Below are positions 1 through 8,572 of a stretch of 64,000 nt of DNA, one piece after another. The DNA is from an uncultured Pirellulales bacterium (lineage in GTDB: Bacteria > Planctomycetota > Planctomycetia > Pirellulales > Thermoguttaceae): positions 1 to 64,000 of the forward strand of contig CALLPE010000008.1 of NCBI GenBank assembly GCA_938015445.1, in the 5' to 3' direction. The first letter of the stretch is position 1. Every line of letters starts with the position of its first letter. The notes under the pieces were generated by a model. That model worked only from the letters and a program-made list of their open reading frames with translations, was not told the origin of the DNA and searched no databases. Position numbers and translations under genes: made by a program.

Positions 1-432
<432 letters not shown>

Positions 433-592
433 TGTATCCAACGCTCCTATTGTGCCTCGGCCACAGCCGCTGGGCACGCCGAGCAATCACGCTCGGCCTG
501 CGCGCTACGGCGCTGTCGGCACTCCAGCCGCTCGCGCTTGTAGCCCCCCAACTGCTGTGTCCTAAAAGAAGCCGCTGATAACCACAACCACC

Positions 593-625
593 AAGCCTCT
601 GCGCCCAACCAGGACGCAGAGGCTT
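593..625 (+). other. 11-bp perfect hairpin just upstream of 5S rRNA
   Basis: Positions 593-603 and 615-625 are perfect inverted repeats (AAGCCTCTGCG and its complement) around an 11-nt loop. The hairpin ends three bases before the estimated 5S start. It is followed by only CTTTC, so it is a poor terminator. A processing stem in the 23S-5S spacer is the likelier role, by inference. Confidence 0.6.
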
Positions 626-628
626 CTT

Positions 629-735
<107 letters not shown>

Positions 736-755
736 TCTATTTCGACCACTTCCCG

Positions 756-798
756 AAGCCCGTGGGTCCACCTCCCGCCCACGGGCTTTTTCCTTTTT
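756..798 (+). terminator. Rho-independent terminator of the rRNA operon
   Basis: A perfect 11-bp GC-rich stem (756-766 with 778-788) surrounds an 11-nt loop. It is followed by a run rich in T (TTTTTCCTTTTT). It lies about 20 bp after the 5S gene. Confidence 0.9.
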
Positions 799-895
799 GC
801 TCTCCCCCCTGGCAGCGGTAGAGCCAGCTCAGCTCACTGCACGAGAGCCACCTCAGGGCAGAATCTTCAGCTCCGGTCGCGGCGGAGTCTACGCC

Positions 896-1849
896 TCAGC
901 TCGACGCGAAATCAGATTGCTGACTGAAGTACTCCCCCAGCGCTGTTTGCCAATCCGGCATCTGCGGACCTCCCACGGCGTGATACCGCGAAGTGTCTAG
1001 CACGCTGTACGAAGGACGCCGCGCCAAAGCCCCGTATTCGGCGCTGGTGATCGGTGCCACCGGCACGTCAAGACCGGCCAGACGTACTATCTCCACGGCA
1101 AAATCGTACCATGTGGTCTGGCCCCGGTTGGTGACATGGTATATCCCCCACGGGGCCGGCAATCCCCTGTCGCCCAGACCGGCCAGAAACAGCACCGCTT
1201 CGGCCACATGCGGCACGTAGCTGGGGGTGCAATGCTGGTCATTGACCACTTGCAGCGTGCGTCCGTGCCGGGCAAACCTCAGTATGGTGCGCACGAAGTT
1301 CTTTGCCCGGGCGTCGCTGGGGCGAGCGTATAGCCCACAGGTCCGCACGATGATGTGCTTGGTCCACTGGGCGGCCGCCTGCTCGCCGCGCAGTTTCGTG
1401 GCGGCGTAGACGCACTGCGGCTCGGGTTGATCGTCCTCGCGCCACGGACGTCCCAGCGACTGACCGCCGAAAACGTAGTCGGTGCTGATCTGTATCAGCG
1501 GACAATCGACTTCGGCGCAGACCTCGGCCAGATTCGATACAGCCGTGGCGTTGACCGCTTCGGCACGCTCAGGCTCCTTTTCCGCCTGGTCCACGGCCGT
1601 GTAGGCCGCACAGTTGATCAGCGCCGCAGGCCGCACCCGGCGGATCGTTTCCAGCACTTGGCGCCGGTTGGTTAAATCGAGCCGCTGGAGTTGGAATGGG
1701 CGATTCTCTGCACCAACGTGCAGCGAGGCCGCTGCGCCGGCGGCATCTGTGCCTGCCAGCACATCCACCCCTACAGCCTCTCGGCCCAAGCGCCGACACA
1801 GCTCGCCACCCAATTGTCCCAAAGCTCCTGTTACTAGCACCGCCATCAT
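896..1849 (-). CDS. rfbD: dTDP-4-dehydrorhamnose reductase (RmlD/RfbD)
   Basis: The protein reduces dTDP-4-dehydro-L-rhamnose to dTDP-L-rhamnose with NAD(P)H, the last step of dTDP-rhamnose supply for surface polysaccharide. The 317-aa product begins with a beta strand and the GALGQLG nucleotide-binding loop (an SDR-extended GxxGxxG). It has DLTNRR after the second strand and a YAATK catalytic Y-x-x-x-K around residue 135. The length is close to the usual 290-300 aa. There are two ATG codons in tandem, at 1849 and 1846; the GGGAG Shine-Dalgarno is better spaced (6 nt) for the second. rfbA, rfbB and rfbC are not in the window, so the pathway is split. galE runs away from it on the other strand. 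Confidence 0.88.
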   Translation of the reverse strand: MMAVLVTGALGQLGGELCRRLGREAVGVDVLAGTDAAGAAASLHVGAENRPFQLQRLDLTNRRQVLETIRRVRPAALINCAAYTAVDQAEKEPERAEAVNATAVSNLAEVCAEVDCPLIQISTDYVFGGQSLGRPWREDDQPEPQCVYAATKLRGEQAAAQWTKHIIVRTCGLYARPSDARAKNFVRTILRFARHGRTLQVVNDQHCTPSYVPHVAEAVLFLAGLGDRGLPAPWGIYHVTNRGQTTWYDFAVEIVRLAGLDVPVAPITSAEYGALARRPSYSVLDTSRYHAVGGPQMPDWQTALGEYFSQQSDFASS

Positions 1850-2231
1850 GCGCTCCCAAAGTTTCAGTAGTTTGTCGTGAGCGTCGATTGGCGGGAAACA
1901 GGCACGGCCGGCTGGGCCTTTGGATCGGTTTCCCGCTCCGAGCCAATAGACGCCCGGCTGCTCCGCGGCCGAGATGTTTCGTCGCCGACTCCTCCGGGTT
2001 CAAGGCAGTTGACGCCCGGCTGTTCCGCAGCGGCGGTATTCCGCTCGCTTCCGCTGCGGCCTGGGATGCTCCGGCCCGTGGCCCGGCATTTCGATGTTCT
2101 AGCACGACCGCGCCGAATGTGCCAGAATTGCCTGGGGGTATCGGCGCACCGAGCGGCCGAGTGCGGAGATACTCATAGATACTCAGAGATACTCAACCGA
2201 GCGATCGCTTTTTGCATCGTGGAACATACCC
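1850..2231. other. Divergent intergenic region rfbD/galE with repeats
   Basis: No credible gene lies here. A block GACGCCCGGCTG[C/T]TCCGC occurs at 1949 and again at 2011 (62-bp offset). Close to galE there is a three-copy phased repeat, listed separately. The gap must hold both divergent promoters, but I see no clear -35/-10 pair. Confidence 0.6.
2168..2195 (+). repeat. Three GATACTCA repeats at exact 10-bp spacing
   Basis: GATACTCA occurs at 2168, 2178 and 2188, one copy per helical turn, ending 36 bp before the galE start codon. A phased array like this could bind a regulator on one face of the DNA, or it could be a slippage product. The repeat itself is seen directly; its function is inference. 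Confidence 0.7.
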
Positions 2232-3218
2232 ATGAACGTGCTGGTTACCGGCGCGGCCGGATACATCGGCTCGCACGCCGTGAGGATGCTGTTGGATGCA
2301 GGTCATCAGGTGACGGCGATCGACAATCTGTCGCGTGGTCACTGGCAAGCGGTCGACCGGCGGGCGACGTTCTGCCGGCTGGACCTGGCCCAAACCGACG
2401 AGCTTGCCGAGGTGTTGGCCCGGTCTCGCACCGACTGCGTAATGCACTTTGCCGCGCTGGCTTACGTCGGCGAGTCGGTTGCCGAGCCGTTGCTCTACTA
2501 CCACAACAACACGGCCGGGACGATCAGCCTCCTTCGGGCCATGACGGCGGCTGGTGTAATGCGAATGGTTTTCAGTTCCACCTGCGCTACTTACGGGCAA
2601 CCGGAGCAGACGCCGATCGTGGAAACCGCGCCGCAGCACCCCATCAATCCTTATGGATGGTCGAAGCGTTTCATCGAACAGATACTGTCGGATTTTGCAA
2701 TCGCCCAGCCGCAATTCGCTTTCGTGGCCTTGCGGTACTTCAACGTCGCCGGGGCGGCGGCCGACGGAACGCTGGGCGAGGACCATCGACCGGAAACGCA
2801 TCTGATTCCCTTGGTGTTGCAGACCGCCCTGGGGCTTCGCGAAGCAGTCACCGTCTTCGGTGTGGACTATCCCACTGCCGACGGCACCTGCATCCGCGAC
2901 TACATTCACGTGGAAGACCTCTGTACCGCTCATCTGCTGGCCATGGAGTGTTTACGTCCTGGCGAGGCCCGGTTTTACAACCTGGGCATCGGGCGTGGGT
3001 ACTCGGTGCGCGAGGTGATCGAATCGGCCCGGCGCGTCACGGGAAGGGATATTGCTGTCCGTTACGGCGCGCGCCGGCCGGGCGATCCAGCGGTGCTATA
3101 TGCTGATGCCACGAAAATCAATCGTGAACTCGGCTGGAAGCCGCAGTACACCGAGCTGGACGCTATCGTGGAGTCGGCGTGGCGATGGCACAGCTCACAT
3201 CCCGATGGTTACCTGTGA
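2232..3218 (+). CDS. galE: UDP-glucose 4-epimerase
   Basis: The enzyme interconverts UDP-galactose and UDP-glucose, supplying galactose units for the envelope and feeding galactose into glycolysis. The 328-aa protein starts with the GAAGYIGSH NAD-binding loop. It has the DNLSRGH segment that follows the second strand and the catalytic YGWSK (Y-x-x-x-K) near residue 141. RYFNVAGA and the C-terminal RPGDPAVLYAD typical of GalE are also present. The length fits the family (about 325-340 aa). The start is supported by GGAA about 8 nt upstream. It stands alone on the plus strand behind three phased 10-bp repeats. Confidence 0.93.
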   Translation: MNVLVTGAAGYIGSHAVRMLLDAGHQVTAIDNLSRGHWQAVDRRATFCRLDLAQTDELAEVLARSRTDCVMHFAALAYVGESVAEPLLYYHNNTAGTISLLRAMTAAGVMRMVFSSTCATYGQPEQTPIVETAPQHPINPYGWSKRFIEQILSDFAIAQPQFAFVALRYFNVAGAAADGTLGEDHRPETHLIPLVLQTALGLREAVTVFGVDYPTADGTCIRDYIHVEDLCTAHLLAMECLRPGEARFYNLGIGRGYSVREVIESARRVTGRDIAVRYGARRPGDPAVLYADATKINRELGWKPQYTELDAIVESAWRWHSSHPDGYL

Positions 3219-3475
3219 TGCCCACTGGCCAGTGTAATGCGTCGTGGCCAGGCTGCGCGCTGCTGGCGGTTCGAGCTGGCGACCGGTGTATACGAGATTG
3301 CACCGATTGGGGAAATGCGGCCCCCAACCGAAAGCTTCACTATGGCGCGGCGGTGGTTTTTTGCCGATAATAGGGAATAAGCGGCTTTTCGCGCGCAGGG
3401 GGGTTGCAGCGGAGGAGTGGTCTGCTAAGGTTACTGATGGGTGGCAGGGTTTTGGCTGAAGCGAAGGGATCGGTT

Positions 3476-3913
3476 ATGAAGACGAAAGTCGTTGCGTACG
3501 CTGCGGTTGTGTCGGTTGCCGTGCTGGTTGGTTCTCCCGCAATAGCACAGCCGAAGTACACGCCCAGCCGGCCGACTTTCAGCCCGTGGCTCAACTTGTA
3601 TCAGCGCAATACCGGCGTGCTGGACAATTATCACACCTATGTGCGTCCGCAGATGGAGCTGGAACGCACGCTGCGGCAGCAGGATTTGACGCTGAGCCGC
3701 CAGTCGGCTGCGCTGCGCCAGGTTCAAAGCCAGTTACGGACCGAACGGCCCGCCCAGGCCGGCCCCACCGGCGTACACAGCACGTTCATGAACTACCTGC
3801 ATTACTACCCCGGCGCCTCGACCGGCGGCGTCAACGCCCGCAGCAAGCAAAGTTGGACACCACGACCGTCGCGCGGCTCGTACTACGGGTACGGGGGCTT
3901 CGGGGGCTTTTGA
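3476..3913 (+). CDS. Small exported protein, Gly/Tyr-rich C-terminus
   Basis: A 145-aa protein of unknown function. A clear Sec signal peptide (positive MKTK, hydrophobic core, AIAQ cleavage site) occupies residues 1-24. The mature part has a charged, probably helical middle (ELERTLRQQDLTLSRQ) and ends in a short Gly/Tyr/Phe tail (YYGYGGFGGF). An in-frame start 72 bp upstream exists, but AAGGGA at about 3464-3469 and the signal peptide support the ATG at 3476. Proteins of this general make-up are common in planctomycetes. I recognise no domain. Confidence 0.72.
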   Translation: MKTKVVAYAAVVSVAVLVGSPAIAQPKYTPSRPTFSPWLNLYQRNTGVLDNYHTYVRPQMELERTLRQQDLTLSRQSAALRQVQSQLRTERPAQAGPTGVHSTFMNYLHYYPGASTGGVNARSKQSWTPRPSRGSYYGYGGFGGF

Positions 3914-4042
3914 CCATAGCGCTGGCGCGCTGGCTGCCGCTGGCAGGTTCGTCGGTGGGGTTCCGTGTGTCCAGTGGCAATGCTTTGCCGCTTGATAAGG
4001 TAAGTATGCGCTAAGCCCACGACTAACTTCGACGCCACCCAC

Positions 4043-4807
4043 CTACACGCCGTAGCGGAGCCTGTACCATAAGATGCCAATCCATTCGTGCGCCGCTCTT
4101 TGGAAGCGCAGTGCGGCTTGGGGGTCGGGCAGGAGATCCATTATCGACGGCCGGAACTCCCGGGCCCGATAGCGGCAGCCCGACCCTAGCGGTTGGATAT
4201 CGAACGCCCTGAAGCACCGCTCGGCTCGACGCAGATGCATGGCGTCGGTCACCAGCGCTATTTGGCTGATGCCGCGTTGGTGGAGGATCTCGGCCGAGAA
4301 CTTGGCATTCTCGTAGGTGTTCCGCGAGCGGTCTTCCAGCAGGATGTCGTCTTGGTCCACGCCAAGTTGCACCAGAAAGTCGCGCATCAGCGCGGCCAGC
4401 GTCAGCTCCGGCGCAGCATCGTCGAATCGTCCGCCGCAGACTACTACCGGGCACTTGGGTCCTTGCTTGTAAAGTTGGGCTGCATGGATGCAGCGGATCA
4501 GCGTGTCGTCAGCCAATTCGGCCCGCGGCCGCAGCGCGTCGGCGATGTACGCATAGCCACTGAGCACCACGATAGCCTGTGCGCCGGCGGGGCGGTCGTA
4601 ATCGGGCGGTTGACTGCCTTCCAGCGATAGCAGCGCCAGTCGGGCAGTCAGGGGTAAGCTCATCAACGTCCATAGCGCCACCCCGCCTGTCAGCAGCCAC
4701 ACACGCCGCCCCCAGCCCAAGCGCCGCCAGACCAGCACCAGTCCGACGACGACCGCAACCCAAATCATCATATACGGGCTGAACAAATGGCGAACGATTG
4801 TGTACAT
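4043..4807 (-). CDS. YdcF/ElyC-type DUF218 membrane protein
   Basis: Members of the DUF218 family (YdcF, ElyC, SanA) are linked to envelope integrity and peptidoglycan precursors in proteobacteria. The 254-aa protein has two N-terminal membrane segments (MMIWVAVVVGLVLVW, then LLTGGVALWTLMSL) and a C-terminal DUF218 domain. The domain shows AIVVLSG, the conserved SRNTYENA, and LVTDAMHLRRAERCF. A longer reading frame runs upstream, but the ATG at 4807 follows a GGGGCAG Shine-Dalgarno and gives a normal topology. It sits next to a small exported protein on the other strand and shows no operon partner. Confidence 0.85.
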   Translation of the reverse strand: MYTIVRHLFSPYMMIWVAVVVGLVLVWRRLGWGRRVWLLTGGVALWTLMSLPLTARLALLSLEGSQPPDYDRPAGAQAIVVLSGYAYIADALRPRAELADDTLIRCIHAAQLYKQGPKCPVVVCGGRFDDAAPELTLAALMRDFLVQLGVDQDDILLEDRSRNTYENAKFSAEILHQRGISQIALVTDAMHLRRAERCFRAFDIQPLGSGCRYRAREFRPSIMDLLPDPQAALRFQRAAHEWIGILWYRLRYGV

Positions 4808-5054
4808 CCGCTGCCCCGTAAGATAGCAACTAATTGATAAATATTTTTTAACAGTAGGGGATGTGCCCGCCACCCCAAAACCAAATTGCCCGAGACTCAC
4901 GGGAAACAATTCCGCAGAAGCCAGCGCCGGCGTATTTCCGATTTCGCACGCAGTTATTTGGCCAGCGCCAAAGCCTTGGCCAAGATCAGTACTTACCACG
5001 TCCGATGGGACATGCCAACCCTTCGGTTGAAGCCGTCAAATCGTTCTCGGCGGC

Positions 5055-5714
5055 TCAGGGTGTATGATCTTCGGCATATTCCTTCCATGGCACGCCGGTG
5101 CGCTGTGGCACGGGAGCTTGGTGAGTCGGACTTCCGGCGGACGGCTGCCGGTAGTCGATTTTCAAATCGGTGATGACCACCTCAGCCACCGCTCGCGCGC
5201 CAAGCACGGCGTTGATGTGCTCGCGTAATTGTCGCTTCAGCGCGCTGAGGGCGGGGTCGTGGAAATCGCCGCTGTGAGCTTGGCGGAGCAATTGCTCGAC
5301 GGCTTGTCGGACGCGGAACTGTCGGGCGGAGATCAACTCGGCGCTGTCCTCGCCGGCCGGCTCACCAAATGTCACGTACAACGAGAATTCGGCCGAGGAT
5401 ATTGTCGCTTCTTCGGATTCGCCCAACTTACTCGGAGCAGCAACATAACGAAACGTGCCCAGCGGTATTTCGGATGGGCGAGCAGGACTGGCGGCTTGCT
5501 GCGCACCGGTGCGCACCAGCAATAGCCCTACGTTCATCGCCAAAGACCCCACCAGCAGCGAAGCCAGCAGCCGACGGCTGGGCGCAACGAGCCACCGTGC
5601 CGACCGCCACTCCGCGGCAGGCTGTTGTTCTGCCGGTTCGCCGGAGGTATGCGCGGCGGGCGAAGGCACACTGCGCACATTCGGAGGGTTAGGGGTAGGT
5701 TTGTTGGGCGTCAT
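5055..5714 (-). CDS. FliL-like single-pass membrane protein
   Basis: A 219-aa protein with a Pro-rich cytoplasmic N-terminus, one membrane helix (LLASLLVGSLAMNVGLLLV, about residues 49-67) and an extracytoplasmic domain. The C-terminal part (RQFRVRQAVEQLLR ... LREHINAVLG ... EVVITDLKIDY) follows the closing pattern of FliL, the flagellar stator-associated protein: a helix, R-E-x-I-N-x-x-L, then a V-x-x-V-x-x-T-x-L/F strand. Similarity is judged by eye only. No other flagellar gene is in the window, so it may be a FliL-superfamily paralogue, not the flagellar protein. The start at 5714 is chosen for GGGAG about 9 nt upstream; a longer start at 5807 lacks one. Confidence 0.55.
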   Translation of the reverse strand: MTPNKPTPNPPNVRSVPSPAAHTSGEPAEQQPAAEWRSARWLVAPSRRLLASLLVGSLAMNVGLLLVRTGAQQAASPARPSEIPLGTFRYVAAPSKLGESEEATISSAEFSLYVTFGEPAGEDSAELISARQFRVRQAVEQLLRQAHSGDFHDPALSALKRQLREHINAVLGARAVAEVVITDLKIDYRQPSAGSPTHQAPVPQRTGVPWKEYAEDHTP

Positions 5715-6532
5715 GACGCAGTCTCCCAACTCGATGGTATTCGGCATGTTGTGCTGCCGAATTGCTGGCGCTCGGCACGGCTTGTCGCCAAGAGCGACGT
5801 ACGGCACGGCCTGTGGCCAACAGCGAAGTGAACGTGGTTCAAACCTCGGCGTTGAGTTCGGTGTTGACTATCGCTCAAGCATGGTGGGGCCGTGTGTCGC
5901 ACCAAGCGCAGAGCTTGTTGAGCGTGTGTACAGGCCCGCTGCTGAATTGTAGCTTACCGATTTGGGGGGCGTGCATCTTCAGAAACGCCGACAAAAAACG
6001 GGCTTATGACGTGCCGCCCTACGCAGCGGCAATCCAGGCGGTAAGGGCAAGATGACCGCCTGGCCCAATGCGTCACAAGCCCCACGGGCCAGCTCGAGTG
6101 AAAGAAAAGCAAGCCTCAGACAAGTGCCACCGCGGCGAAAACTGCCGGGCAGCATCCTTTTTTGAGCAACTGCTGTGCCAGTCTGGAGAAAGGTTCCGAA
6201 ATTAGCAGGCTGTCAGCTTTAAGTGCTTATTCCACATATTGTTACGGAGCCGAAAAACGTGTGTCTCTACCGGGCTTTCAGCAGCGGTTGGCAAGGGCGC
6301 CGGGCGGAATGAGCAGTTTCGCTACAGGCCGCCGAAGCACTACGCTACACGCGGGTGCTACACGCCGTTGGTAAATGGGCATATACTGAACCGTCAATCG
6401 CTGTCGGCGCGGGCGCGGGCGAAGACGGTGATTGGTCGGCGGTGCGGTGCCGGCAGCGCGGACCCGAAAGCCCACAGAGTATTTGCGTCCCGATAATCGC
6501 ACGGCAAGCAACTGCACGGCAAGCGGCAGGCA
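5715..6532. other. Long divergent intergenic region (about 820 bp)
   Basis: I see no supportable gene; the short frames here lack ribosome sites and protein-like composition. Two imperfect duplications are visible. A 24-bp block starting GGCACGGC is at 5774 and 5803 (21 of 24 matching). An 11-bp block GCACGGCAAGC is at 6499 and 6514. The gap should contain promoters for both flanking genes. Confidence 0.5.
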
Positions 6533-7507
6533 ATGGCACATCAACTGGGCGGTCGAACGGAAGCGGGTGCTTTTCGACCGTGGCATGCGGCGGAGATTCC
6601 GCCACACGCCACCGAAATCGTGGTGTCGTACAATCCTATCGCAGGTTTGCGTTCCGCCGAGCATCGGGTAGAGAGGCTCACCGCGCTGTTACGCTCGCAC
6701 GGCTACGAAGCCTCGGTGTACACCGACCTGGCCGAGGCCACCCGAAAGGCGAACGAAGCCTTCGCTGCCGGTTCGCTCCGGGCGTTGGTGGGAGTGGGCG
6801 GCGATGGCACCGCGTTGGAGCTGATCAATCGCACTTGTGCGGGAATGCCCATCACACTGTTGCCGGCGGGTAACGAAAGTCTGCTGGCCCGCTATCTGGG
6901 TCTTACCGCCTCGCCGGAAGCCCTGTATCGTACCATCTGCGAGGGTCAATTGCGGCGGCTGGACGCTGGCTGCTGTTCGGGGAGGTTGTTTGCCTCGATG
7001 GTCAGTTGCGGCTTCGATGCCGAAGTGGTGCACATGGTGCATCGTCGTCGGCGGGGCCACATGGGCACCCGGCACTATTTCAAGCCCATTTGGGAGACTA
7101 TCTGGACGTATCGCTTTCCGGAAATAAGGATCGACATCGAACACGACGACTCCCAGGCTCAGCCTGCCCAAGCGTTGATCGCCCGGTGGTGCTTCGTCTT
7201 CAACTTGCCCTGCTATGGGGGCGGTTTTCGAATATGTCCACAGGCTAGCGGGGTCGATGGATTGTTAGATTTGTGCATATTCGAGCGCGGTGGTTTTTGG
7301 CCTGGTTTGTTTTACGCTGCTGCTGTTTTAGCGCGCTGCCATCATGCACTGAAGCTCGGCACCGCCCGCCGCGTAAAACGACTGCGCATCAGCTCGTCGG
7401 AGCTGGTATACTATCAGATCGACGGCGACCCTGGCGGGACGCTGCCGGTGGAGGTGGAAGTAGTGCCCGACCGGCTGACGTTCATCGTGCCGCCCGCTAC
7501 GTTCTAG
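6533..7507 (+). CDS. Diacylglycerol kinase-family lipid kinase (YegS/DgkB-like)
   Basis: The DAGK catalytic fold phosphorylates a lipid hydroxyl (diacylglycerol, sphingoid base or similar) with ATP at the inner membrane face. The 324-aa protein has SYNPIAG at residues 32-38 (the family's N-P-x-x-G strand), the glycine-rich GVGGDGT nucleotide loop around residues 87-93, and LPAGNES where the family usually has P-x-G-T-x-N. Further on are ISSSELVYYQIDGDP and a terminal beta-strand region, the expected C-terminal domain. The true start may be up to 25 codons downstream, because the N-terminus before EIVVSYNP is not family-like and the AGG near 6527 is poorly spaced. The substitution of N-E-S in the T-x-N position is worth noting. 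Confidence 0.82.
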   Translation: MAHQLGGRTEAGAFRPWHAAEIPPHATEIVVSYNPIAGLRSAEHRVERLTALLRSHGYEASVYTDLAEATRKANEAFAAGSLRALVGVGGDGTALELINRTCAGMPITLLPAGNESLLARYLGLTASPEALYRTICEGQLRRLDAGCCSGRLFASMVSCGFDAEVVHMVHRRRRGHMGTRHYFKPIWETIWTYRFPEIRIDIEHDDSQAQPAQALIARWCFVFNLPCYGGGFRICPQASGVDGLLDLCIFERGGFWPGLFYAAAVLARCHHALKLGTARRVKRLRISSSELVYYQIDGDPGGTLPVEVEVVPDRLTFIVPPATF

Positions 7508-7732
7508 TTGCACTGACTAGTTGCGGTGTCTCGGGCTGTAGCTCTGCCGCGGTCGCTAACTGTGCAGGCGGAGCGGCAGGCCGCCCGGCCGGTGGTCTTC
7601 TCCGGATGTGGCCTAGATTGCCGCCTTGGCCGAAGCCGCTTGGGTCGTTTCAAAGTCGACCGAGGTCGGCAGATTGCCCCGCGGCACAAAACGCCACTTG
7701 TCAACGACTAATCCGCTGAGCGAGCGTAAGAG

Positions 7733-8572
7733 TTGACTGCTGTGCCTAACAATCCGGTTGCAATCGGCCCGCTGCGTTGCGGCCGCGGAGAGCCTTTGCT
7801 GCTGATCGCCGGGCCGTGCGTCATCGAGTCGGACATGCTGGTGTTGAGCGTTGCTCAACGCTTGCAGCAGATAGCCCATGAGCTGGCACTGCCGCTGGTC
7901 TTCAAAGCTTCGTTCGACAAGGCCAATCGCACCAGCGTGGAGTCGTTTCGCGGGCCTGGTTTGCAACGAGGGCTGGCGATTCTGGCGGAAGTAAAACGGC
8001 GCACCGGATTGCCGGTTACCACCGACATCCATCTGCCCGAACAGGCACAGCCGGCCGCCGAAGTGTGCGATTTGCTGCAAGTGCCTGCCTTTCTCTGCCG
8101 GCAGACCGACTTGCTGCTGGCCGCTGCTGCCACCGGTCGCCCGGTGCACGTCAAAAAGGGGCAGTTTTTGGCGCCGTGGGATATGCAGCACGTGATTGGC
8201 AAACTGGTCGCTGGCGGCTGCCGCGACGTGCTGGTGGCTGAGCGCGGCACGTTCTTCGGCTACGGAAGGCTGGTCAACGACATGCGCGCCATCCCCCAAA
8301 TGCAGGCGCTGGGCGTGCCGGTGATCTTCGACGCCACTCACAGCGTTCAGGAGCCGGGCGGACTCGGTCGTGCCAGCAGCGGGAATCGACAGATGGTGGA
8401 ACCGTTGGCGCGGGCGGCGGTGGCTATCGGCGCCGACGGTCTGTTCCTGGAAACGCACCCTGACCCCGACAAGGCCGCCAGCGATGGCCCCAACATGGTA
8501 CCGCTGGAACAACTTCCGGCGATGTTGCGACGGCTGCTGGCGATTCGTCGGGCGGTAGAAAGCGTGGTATGA
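7733..8572 (+). CDS. kdsA: 3-deoxy-8-phosphooctulonate (KDO8P) synthase, metal-dependent type
   Basis: Condenses phosphoenolpyruvate with arabinose 5-phosphate to KDO 8-phosphate, committing to the inner core sugar of LPS. The 279-aa protein shows [63 protein letters not shown] and FLETHPDP, all in family order. Residue Cys29 in GPCVIES is the metal-ligand cysteine of the Aquifex-type, metal-dependent class; E. coli KdsA has Asn there. The start is TTG at 7733 (GTG at 7742 is an alternative). The stop overlaps the next gene's start by ATGA, so the two are probably co-translated. Confidence 0.95.
   Translation: MTAVPNNPVAIGPLRCGRGEPLLLIAGPCVIESDMLVLSVAQRLQQIAHELALPLVFKASFDKANRTSVESFRGPGLQRGLAILAEVKRRTGLPVTTDIHLPEQAQPAAEVCDLLQVPAFLCRQTDLLLAAAATGRPVHVKKGQFLAPWDMQHVIGKLVAGGCRDVLVAERGTFFGYGRLVNDMRAIPQMQALGVPVIFDATHSVQEPGGLGRASSGNRQMVEPLARAAVAIGADGLFLETHPDPDKAASDGPNMVPLEQLPAMLRRLLAIRRAVESVV

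Noticed and set aside
1877-3106. A 409-codon plus-strand frame overlapping galE
   Set aside because: It runs through galE in another phase, has no domain pattern, and its composition mirrors the codon structure of galE.
3223-3234. 12-bp palindrome CACTGGCCAGTG just after galE as a terminator
   Set aside because: No T-run follows it and the stem is only 6 bp.
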